From Candidatus Parvibacillus calidus (GTDB lineage Bacteria; Bacteroidota; Bacteroidia; Chitinophagales; Saprospiraceae): DNA of 5,241 nucleotides. Below, in pieces: positions 1-4,873 of the stretch. Position numbers and translations under genes: made by a program. The stretch is from contig CP058702.1 in assembly GCA_013414645.1 (NCBI GenBank), positions 943,281-948,521 of the forward strand, given 5' to 3'. Positions within the stretch are counted from its first letter, which is position 1. The number at the start of each line of letters is the position of its first letter. The notes under the pieces were generated by a model. That model searched no databases. It had not been told where the DNA came from and saw nothing but the letters and a program-made list of their open reading frames with translations.

Positions 1-228
1 AAGCAACACACTTATATTAAACCTGGTTTGGGCATCCGTAAAAATATCCGCTATACCACTTGTATGGTTTAGTAGCTGTTCAATGGTGATTTCTTTGGAA
101 TAGTTAGTATCTTTCAGAATATGGATTTTGTCAGCTTTTACGAAATCAATTGGTTGCAAGTATTTATAGGCTTTATCAGAGAGTGCTAATTTTCCTTCTT
201 CTTCCAATTGTAAAATGATAGTTGCAAC
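1..228 (-). pseudogene. Serine hydrolase (beta-lactamase family), 3' part of an IS-interrupted gene, runs off the window
   Basis: This is the downstream part of a gene whose upstream part lies at 4637-4793. Read on the minus strand from 228, the frame is open for 76 codons to the window edge. It begins VATIILQLEEEGKLALSD and later contains LLNHTSGIADIFTD. The 'GKL.L.D' stretch followed by 'I..LL.HTSG' is the usual spacing after the SxxK motif in the beta-lactamase-related serine hydrolase family (Pfam PF00144: class C beta-lactamases, D-Ala-D-Ala carboxypeptidases, esterases). The second catalytic motif (Tyr-x-Asn) would lie beyond the window. The frame is continuous with the 5' part across the 8-bp duplication GTTGCAAC, which encodes Val-Ala and two bases of Thr. 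Substrate cannot be told from this fragment. With two IS66 copies between the halves, the gene is almost certainly inactive. Confidence 0.85.
221..228. repeat. 8-bp target site duplication GTTGCAAC, outer copy beside IS66 copy 1
   Basis: GTTGCAAC directly abuts the GTAA tip of the IS66 element at 229. The same 8-mer recurs at 2430-2437 and 4637-4644. Eight base pairs is the usual duplication size for IS66-family elements. The sequence is its own reverse complement. Keeping a single copy restores the interrupted hydrolase reading frame, which shows it is original host sequence. Confidence 0.93.
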
Positions 229-249
229 GTAACCGACCGAGCAACTACA
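229..249. repeat. IS66 copy 1 terminal inverted repeat, tnpC-side end
   Basis: It starts GTAACCGACCGAGCAACTAC and pairs with the opposite end at 2409-2429, matching at 15 of 21 positions by my count. The GTAA tip is typical of the IS66 family. The natural tnpC stop codon (CTA on the plus strand, 245-247) lies inside this repeat. Confidence 0.85.
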
Positions 250-1725
250 CGTCATTTATCTGTATATAACCCGGGAGCAGATCTTGTATCCGGTTGATAG
301 GATGAGATGGGATTTTATTGAGAGTATCTACGAGCCAATCATAGGGGTTGATTCCTTTTGCTTTGCATGTACCAAAAACGAATACATCATTGCTGCTCTG
401 ACGGCTCCATCATGACTCCCGGCAAATAAATAATTCTTCCTGCCCAGTGCCAGTGGACGGATCTTGTTTTCTATCAGGTTATTGTCCATCTCAAAGCGTG
501 CATCTTGTGCAGCACGTTCTATCTTAGGCCACTGACGGTGCAGATAGCTCATGGCCTTGGCTATAGGGCTTTTAGGAAGCACCTTGTCATACTCATATCT
601 TGCCCATTGATACAAAGTGTTAAGCAATGGCATGGTGTGACGGGTCCTGATCTGTTGACGCTCTTCCAGTGTAGGCTTCTCCTTCAGCTCTCTTTCATGG
701 CGATATATCTCTCCAAACAAACTGAGTGCATAAGCACTTCGTTCATCGTCGCTGTCCCTGGCCTGATCAAAATATCTCCTGGCATGTACCAGACACCCCA
801 GTAACGTGATCTCATCCCGCTTCGCAGCGATGTCATCATATACCGTATAGCCATCACACTGCAGGTGTCCGGCATAGTCGCACAGCACTTCTTTAGGACC
901 ATTCATTCCACGGCCTTTACGATAGTTAAACCATACTTGTTCTGATCGGGGTGCATGATATACCCACATATATCCCTGGAATATATTCTTGGGTGGTGAC
1001 TTTCCTGTTTCTTCTTTCTGTGCCAGCACCTTTATCGGACTCTCATCTACCTGGATATAACTGCTCTCTAATACAGAGCGACCCAATGCTTCATATAGCG
1101 GCATCAACAACTCACATACACGTGCCACCCAATCTACCACGGTGCTTTGTGCCACTATGTAACCGAAGTCTCTGGAAAATATCTTTGTCTGGCGATACAA
1201 TGGCAGATGGTCTATGTACTTACTGACAAGGATATGCGCCAACAAGGTCGCCTCTGCTATGGCCTTGGGCAAGGGTCTTTCAGGAAGGGTGGCTATATGT
1301 ATTTCTGATGTCTCCTTATGAACGTACTTAGGACGAATGATCCGGTGTCTTACCAATGATGCAGGTGTATATTCCAGTGTCTCGGTAATCTCTTCTCCTA
1401 TTTTAATCATGCCGGCAGTATCTATATCCGGCTCAATGATCTCCTCTCTTACAGGAAGGTGGTCCGGTATGGCATTGCGTCCCGGATGCTTCTTCTTACG
1501 CTCATAGGTAATCTTTTCCTTGGGAATTTCAACAGGCTCAGGCTGCTGTTCCGGCTCAAAAAGGCTTAATTGATCCGGATTATACATCACCGGTTTGAAG
1601 CGCTCTGACCTGCTTCCGAATATCAGTCGCTTGAGTGTATCGGTTTCATGCTTCAATGTGCTGTTTTGTTCAAGCAAAAGTTTGTTTTCTGCCGTCAGTT
1701 GTTCTATTGTCTGAGCGTCTGTCAT
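245..1725 (-). pseudogene. tnpC: IS66 transposase TnpC, copy 1, frameshifted near the C terminus
   Basis: DDE transposase of IS66, which cuts and joins the element ends. The open frame runs from ATG at 1725 to a stop at 328-330, giving 465 residues. Residues 5-35 form a leucine-rich coiled coil (EQLTAENKLLLEQN), followed by FGSRSERF and the HPGRN motif near 80. The Cys motifs of the IS66 zinc finger are absent around residues 95-110. The catalytic triad fits D227 (IQVDESP), D291 (LQCDGY) and E419 (DNNLIEN). After F450 the A-run at 374-378 is one base shorter than in copy 2. The protein therefore ends in 15 unrelated residues instead of the 43-residue C-terminal element (FGTCKAKGINPYDW...). 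Restoring one base gives 493 residues ending at 245. The start overlaps the end of the reconstructed tnpB frame (ATGA), implying translational coupling. The break may be a sequencing error. Confidence 0.93.
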
Positions 1726-1837
1726 GTCTTAAAGATACAACAATGACGCCACTTTTCATACTTTTTGTATCTTTTTTTCGTATTATTTTATCTGTTTTTA
1801 TACCCTGAATCATCAGTACCAACAACTCCCAATCCAA

Positions 1838-1866
1838 GGTCAAGGTATCTTTTTTGTCCCTTGACC
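1838..1866 (-). other. Hairpin with A_AAA_AAG slippery heptamer in the loop, tnpB copy 1
   Basis: On the minus strand GGTCAAGG and CCTTGACC form a perfect 8-bp inverted repeat around a 13-nt loop, GACAAAAAAGATA. The loop holds the heptamer A_AAA_AAG (1849-1855) in the phase needed for -1 slippage from the tnpB frame (ACA AAA AAG). Slippage there would enter the frame that encodes the conserved TnpB tail. In known bacterial frameshift sites the stimulatory stem lies downstream of the heptamer, not around it. Function is therefore only a hypothesis; a missing base in this stretch would look the same. Confidence 0.45.
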
Positions 1867-2103
1867 GGGCAGTTCAAAAGTACCTTGTTCCAGCCTTTTG
1901 TAGTATAGCACAAAACCTCCCATCTCCCAGACAAGCATCTTCATCCTGTTGCGCTGCCTATTGATAAACAGATATACACTTCCATCCATTGGATTCATAT
2001 CCATCTTGTCATGTACCAGACCGCATAATCCGTCAAATCCTTTTCGCATGTCAGTATATCTTGTTCTTAGATAATACCGCTGATGTTGACTTAGTCCTAA
2101 CAT
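1840..2103 (-). CDS. tnpB: IS66 accessory protein TnpB, copy 1, C terminus out of frame
   Basis: IS66 Orf2 family, a small protein required with TnpC for transposition; its biochemical role is not known. The 87 residues start MLGLSQHQRYYL and carry the family signatures TDMRKGFDGL (17-26), YLFINRQRNRMKML (44-57) and GGFVLYYKRLEQGTFELP (62-79). The ATG lies inside the end of tnpA, with a 7-nt overlap, and no clear ribosome binding site precedes it, so coupling to tnpA is likely. Family members usually run to about 110-120 residues. The missing tail is present in the -1 frame after A_AAA_AAG (1849-1855), as DTLTLDWELLVLMIQGI, which matches the expected W..LV....GI pattern. With a second base restored in the A-run at 1772-1778 the protein would reach 127 residues, stopping at 1722-1724 and overlapping the tnpC start. 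Copy 2 has the same break. Confidence 0.9.
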   Translation of the reverse strand: MLGLSQHQRYYLRTRYTDMRKGFDGLCGLVHDKMDMNPMDGSVYLFINRQRNRMKMLVWEMGGFVLYYKRLEQGTFELPGQGTKKIP

Positions 2104-2360
2104 ATCGGAACCCGGATGATTAGACCGCCGGGCATGGTGATGGTTATCTCGCGATCGACATGCGTTGACGCACCAAGATCTATAGCCATAAATTCAGGTT
2201 CGGAAGATTCTTCACTATCATCCTTAGATGCCCGGATCTCCTTGGCCCGTCGTAAATAATATCGCAGTGTTGATCCTTTTATCCCTGCTTTTCGCGCAAA
2301 AACATCCTTATCAAGACCGGACTTCGCAAAACGATCCGCCATCTTTTCATACTTAGTCAT
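2097..2360 (-). CDS. tnpA: IS66 accessory protein TnpA (Orf1), helix-turn-helix, copy 1
   Basis: An 87-residue IS66 Orf1-type protein and first gene of the element. Residues about 16-42 (LDKDVFARKAGIKGSTLRYY) look like a DNA-binding helix-turn-helix. A charged linker (KDDSEESSEPE) and a short beta-rich tail (ITITMPGGLIIRVP) follow, as in other IS66 TnpA proteins. It probably binds DNA, and its exact role in transposition is unclear. I chose the start MTKYEK at 2360 because it has AGGA 11 nt upstream (2372-2375), and because copy 2 gives the same 87-residue protein. The frame stays open upstream to 2453, but that would cross the element boundary into copy 2 and is rejected. The stop TAG (2097-2099) lies past the tnpB ATG, giving a 7-nt overlap. 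Confidence 0.9.
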   Translation of the reverse strand: MTKYEKMADRFAKSGLDKDVFARKAGIKGSTLRYYLRRAKEIRASKDDSEESSEPEFMAIDLGASTHVDREITITMPGGLIIRVPIC

Positions 2361-2408
2361 GATTATTATTTTCCTACTAAGGTATGACCACAGATGACTT
2401 GAAAAAGA

Positions 2409-2429
2409 TGTACTTAGACGGTTGCTTAC
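2409..2429. repeat. IS66 copy 1 terminal inverted repeat, tnpA-side end
   Basis: Read inward on the minus strand from 2429 it begins GTAAGCAACCGTCTAAGTAC. It matches the other end (229-249) at 15 of 21 positions, including the GTAA tip and an internal ACCG block. Confidence 0.85.
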
Positions 2430-2441
2430 GTTGCAACGTAA
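2426..2441. other. IS66-IS66 junction, perfect 16-bp palindrome
   Basis: TTACGTTGCAACGTAA arises because the self-complementary 8-mer is flanked by the TTAC and GTAA tips of two abutting elements. Closely spaced, inward-abutting ends of this kind resemble the reactive IS dimer or circle junctions known in other IS families such as IS30, IS21 and IS3. Whether IS66 uses one is not established. Confidence 0.7.
2430..2437. repeat. 8-bp GTTGCAAC separating the two IS66 copies
   Basis: This single 8-mer serves as the right flank of copy 1 and the left flank of copy 2. With the GTAA tips of the elements on both sides it forms the perfect 16-bp palindrome TTACGTTGCAACGTAA at 2426-2441. Confidence 0.93.
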
Positions 2442-2458
2442 CCGACCGAGCAACTACA
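2438..2458. repeat. IS66 copy 2 terminal inverted repeat, tnpC-side end
   Basis: Identical to 229-249. The tnpC stop codon at 2454-2456 falls inside it. It abuts the shared 8-mer at 2430-2437. Confidence 0.85.
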
Positions 2459-3933
2459 CGTCATTTATCTGTATATAACCCGGGAGCAGATCTTGTATCC
2501 GGTTGATAGGATGAGATGGGATTTTATTGAGAGTATCTACGAGCCAATCATAGGGGTTGATTCCTTTTGCTTTGCATGTACCAAAAAACGAATACATCAT
2601 TGCTGCTCTGACGGCTCCATCATGACTCCCGGCAAATAAATAATTCTTCCTGCCCAGTGCCAGTGGACGGATCTTGTTTTCTATCAGGTTATTGTCCATC
2701 TCAAAGCGTGCATCTTGTGCAGCACGTTCTATCTTAGGCCACTGACGGTGCAGATAGCTCATGGCCTTGGCTATAGGGCTTTTAGGAAGCACCTTGTCAT
2801 ACTCATATCTTGCCCATTGATACAAAGTGTTAAGCAATGGCATGGTGTGACGGGTCCTGATCTGTTGACGCTCTTCCAGTGTAGGCTTCTCCTTCAGCTC
2901 TCTTTCATGGCGATATATCTCTCCAAACAAACTGAGTGCATAAGCACTTCGTTCATCGTCGCTGTCCCTGGCCTGATCAAAATATCTCCTGGCATGTACC
3001 AGACACCCCAGTAACGTGATCTCATCCCGCTTCGCAGCGATGTCATCATATACCGTATAGCCATCACACTGCAGGTGTCCGGCATAGTCGCACAGCACTT
3101 CTTTAGGACCATTCATTCCACGGCCTTTACGATAGTTAAACCATACTTGTTCTGATCGGGGTGCATGATATACCCACATATATCCCTGGAATATATTCTT
3201 GGGTGGTGACTTTCCTGTTTCTTCTTTCTGTGCCAGCACCTTTATCGGACTCTCATCTACCTGGATATAACTGCTCTCTAATACAGAGCGACCCAATGCT
3301 TCATATAGCGGCATCAACAACTCACATACACGTGCCACCCAATCTACCACGGTGCTTTGTGCCACTATGTAACCGAAGTCTCTGGAAAATATCTTTGTCT
3401 GGCGATACAATGGCAGATGGTCTATGTACTTACTGACAAGGATATGCGCCAACAAGGTCGCCTCTGCTATGGCCTTGGGCAAGGGTCTTTCAGGAAGGGT
3501 GGCTATATGTATTTCTGATGTCTCCTTATGAACGTACTTAGGACGAATGATCCGGTGTCTTACCAATGATGCAGGTGTATATTCCAGTGTCTCGGTAATC
3601 TCTTCTCCTATTTTAATCATGCCGGCAGTATCTATATCCGGCTCAATGATCTCCTCTCTTACAGGAAGGTGGTCCGGTATGGCATTGCGTCCCGGATGCT
3701 TCTTCTTACGCTCATAGGTAATCTTTTCCTTGGGAATTTCAACAGGCTCAGGCTGCTGTTCCGGCTCAAAAGGCTTAATTGATCCGGATTATACATCACC
3801 GGTTTGAAGCGCTCTGACCTGCTTCCGAATATCAGTCGCTTGAGTGTATCGGTTCATGCTTCAATGTGCTGTTTTGTTCAAGCAAAAGTTTGTTTTCTGC
3901 CGTCAGTTGTTCTATTGTCTGAGCGTCTGTCAT
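2454..3933 (-). pseudogene. tnpC: IS66 transposase TnpC, copy 2, frameshifted in the N-terminal region
   Basis: Same transposase as in copy 1, broken at the other end. From the ATG at 3933 the frame is correct for about 27 residues (through LKHE). It then shifts at the two-T run 3853-3854 (three in copy 1) and stops within a few codons. A second loss in the A-run 3768-3771 (four versus five) adds another shift. The rest is open from about the equivalent of residue 56. The first in-frame ATG (MIKIGEE) at 3620 gives 388 residues to the stop at 2454. This portion keeps all three catalytic residues (IQVDESP, LQCDGY, DNNLIEN) and the proper C-terminal element FGTCKAKGINPYDW...LLPGY missing from copy 1. 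It lacks the coiled coil and HPGRN region, so it probably does not bind the ends normally. Combining the intact halves of both copies gives a 493-residue TnpC. Confidence 0.92.
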
Positions 3934-4044
3934 GTCTTAAAGATACAACAATGACGCCACTTTTCATACTTTTTGTATCTTTTTTCGTATTATTTTATCT
4001 GTTTTTATACCCTGAATCATCAGTACCAACAACTCCCAATCCAA

Positions 4045-4073
4045 GGTCAAGGTATCTTTTTTGTCCCTTGACC
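4045..4073 (-). other. Hairpin with A_AAA_AAG heptamer in the loop, tnpB copy 2
   Basis: Identical to 1838-1866 in copy 1: arms GGTCAAGG and CCTTGACC, 13-nt loop, with the heptamer at 4056-4062 in the tnpB phase. Unlike the other homopolymer runs, this one has the same length in both copies. Confidence 0.45.
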
Positions 4074-4310
4074 GGGCAGTTCAAAAGTACCTTGTTCCAG
4101 CCTTTTGTAGTATAGCACAAAACCTCCCATCTCCCAGACAAGCATCTTCATCCTGTTGCGCTGCCTATTGATAAACAGATATACACTTCCATCCATTGGA
4201 TTCATATCCATCTTGTCATGTACCAGACCGCATAATCCGTCAAATCCTTTTCGCATGTCAGTATATCTTGTTCTTAGATAATACCGCTGATGTTGACTTA
4301 GTCCTAACAT
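4047..4310 (-). CDS. tnpB: IS66 accessory protein TnpB, copy 2, C terminus out of frame
   Basis: Identical in protein sequence to the copy 1 TnpB: 87 residues, TDMRKGFDGL and GGFVLYYKRLEQGTFELP signatures, then a short out-of-family tail GQGTKKIP. Its ATG overlaps the tnpA end by 7 nt. The conserved tail is again found in the -1 frame, and would need two further bases in the A-run at 3980-3985 (six here, seven in copy 1) to reach the natural end at 3930-3932, overlapping the tnpC ATG at 3931-3933. As written, the protein lacks about 40 C-terminal residues. Confidence 0.9.
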   Translation of the reverse strand: MLGLSQHQRYYLRTRYTDMRKGFDGLCGLVHDKMDMNPMDGSVYLFINRQRNRMKMLVWEMGGFVLYYKRLEQGTFELPGQGTKKIP

Positions 4311-4567
4311 ATCGGAACCCGGATGATTAGACCGCCGGGCATGGTGATGGTTATCTCGCGATCGACATGCGTTGACGCACCAAGATCTATAGCCATAAAT
4401 TCAGGTTCGGAAGATTCTTCACTATCATCCTTAGATGCCCGGATCTCCTTGGCCCGTCGTAAATAATATCGCAGTGTTGATCCTTTTATCCCTGCTTTTC
4501 GCGCAAAAACATCCTTATCAAGACCGGACTTCGCAAAACGATCCGCCATCTTTTCATACTTAGTCAT
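4304..4567 (-). CDS. tnpA: IS66 accessory protein TnpA (Orf1), helix-turn-helix, copy 2
   Basis: Identical to the copy 1 protein: 87 residues, helix-turn-helix-like region near residues 16-42, acidic linker, and C-terminal MPGGLIIRVP. The start ATG at 4567 has AGGA 11 nt upstream. Unlike in copy 1, the sequence upstream leaves the element into the hydrolase fragment. This supports 4567 as the true start in both copies. It is the only gene type in the two elements with no sign of damage. Confidence 0.92.
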   Translation of the reverse strand: MTKYEKMADRFAKSGLDKDVFARKAGIKGSTLRYYLRRAKEIRASKDDSEESSEPEFMAIDLGASTHVDREITITMPGGLIIRVPIC

Positions 4568-4615
4568 GATTATTATTTTCCTACTAAGGTATGACCACAG
4601 ATGACTTGAAAAAGA

Positions 4616-4636
4616 TGTACTTAGACGGTTGCTTAC
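4616..4636. repeat. IS66 copy 2 terminal inverted repeat, tnpA-side end
   Basis: Identical to 2409-2429. Read inward from 4636 on the minus strand it begins GTAAGCAACCG. It is followed outward by the third GTTGCAAC. Confidence 0.85.
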
Positions 4637-4644
4637 GTTGCAAC
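4637..4644. repeat. 8-bp target site duplication GTTGCAAC, outer copy beside IS66 copy 2
   Basis: Third copy of the 8-mer. On the minus strand it continues the hydrolase codons ...ACG TTC GTT GCA AC, and the same 8-mer at 221-228 begins the downstream part in the same frame. Confidence 0.93.
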
Positions 4645-4793
4645 GAACGTTTTGGTTATGCTTGCACAGTTAAATTGATAATCAGCATCTATTTCGGTTT
4701 CGCTCCTGCCAATAATGCCGAATCCTTTGTCAATTTTTAAACCTGTTTTCTCATTGTTTGCATAAAGTAAAAACTATGTACCGGACTTTTACC
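4637..4793 (-). pseudogene. Serine hydrolase (beta-lactamase family), 5' part with the SxxK motif, cut on both sides by IS elements
   Basis: Upstream half of the gene continued at 1-228. The minus-strand frame from 4770 reads LLYANNEKTGLKIDKGFG and then DADYQFNCASITKTFVA. SITK (Ser codon 4660-4662, Lys codon 4651-4653) fits the SxxK nucleophile motif of PF00144 serine hydrolases, preceded by the usual GFG and F/Y-x-x-x-S context. IS66 entered three codons after the Lys. Further upstream the frame meets TAG at 4774-4776. One extra base in the A-run 4769-4773 would instead extend it as GKSPVHSFLLYA up to the IS21 tip, which looks family-like. No start codon or signal peptide is visible; the N terminus was probably removed by the IS21 insertion. 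Most such proteins are periplasmic or lipoproteins, but that cannot be seen here. Confidence 0.82.
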
Positions 4794-4805
4794 TGTGTGG
4801 TGAAT

Positions 4806-4845
4806 ATTCCGGTGATATTGACCCCATTCCGGTGATATTGACCCC
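4806..4845. repeat. Two perfect tandem 20-bp repeats at the IS21 end
   Basis: ATTCCGGTGATATTGACCCC occurs at 4806-4825 and again, directly adjoining, at 4826-4845. IS21-family elements carry multiple direct repeats at their ends that act as transposase (IstA) binding sites. These lie between the tip and the istB stop codon, where such sites belong. The function is inferred from family knowledge. Confidence 0.75.
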
Positions 4846-4873
4846 TGGGATTTTGGTTATTTAAAAGAACGTT

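Larger units (their letters stand above)
229..2429 (-). mobile_element. IS66-family insertion sequence, copy 1 (2201 bp)
   Basis: A complete IS66-type element, with tips GTAACCGACC at 229 and, reading inward from 2429, GTAAGCAACC. It is bounded on both sides by the 8-bp duplication GTTGCAAC. On the minus strand it carries tnpA (2097-2360), tnpB (from 2103) and tnpC (from 1725), in the standard IS66 order and with overlapping genes. It matches copy 2 (2438-4636) except for four one-base differences in homopolymer runs: 374-378, 1558-1562, 1644-1646 and 1772-1778. Its tnpC keeps the N-terminal and catalytic regions but has a frameshifted C terminus, so as written the element is probably not autonomous. 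Confidence 0.95.
2438..4636 (-). mobile_element. IS66-family insertion sequence, copy 2 (2199 bp)
   Basis: Second complete element in the same orientation as copy 1, 8 bp away. It has the same terminal repeats (2438-2458 and 4616-4636) and the same tnpA-tnpB-tnpC content. Relative to copy 1 it has one extra A at 2583-2588 and one base fewer at 3768-3771, 3853-3854 and 3980-3985. These changes leave the tnpC C terminus correct but break its N terminus. The lack of substitutions means the duplication is very recent, under gene conversion, or partly an assembly effect. Confidence 0.95.

Noticed and set aside
505..1226. Plus-strand and alternate-frame open stretches inside tnpC (also 2715-3436).
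   Set aside because: They are out of frame with a strongly recognisable transposase, recur only because the element is duplicated, and show no family features.
2377..2384. TACCTTAG upstream of tnpA as a Bacteroidota-type -7 box (TAnnTTTG).
   Set aside because: Imperfect match, no TTTG-like -33 box at convincing spacing, and too close to the ATG to leave the AGGA in the transcript.
2430..2437. The repeated IS66 block as a CRISPR, integron or phage-like array.
   Set aside because: The repeat unit is a whole 2.2-kb insertion sequence with transposase genes and an 8-bp duplication; there are no spacers, integrase or cassette features.
2361..2453. An N-terminal extension of copy 1 TnpA (118 residues, TTG start at 2453).
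   Set aside because: It crosses the IS66-IS66 boundary and begins inside copy 2. Copy 2 has no such extension, and ATG at 2360 has the same context in both.
3804..4115. Plus-strand 103-residue open frame across the start of tnpC and end of tnpB in copy 2.
   Set aside because: It lies opposite known genes and is absent in copy 1, where it is broken by homopolymer differences. Its hydrophobic look comes from reversed A-rich codons.
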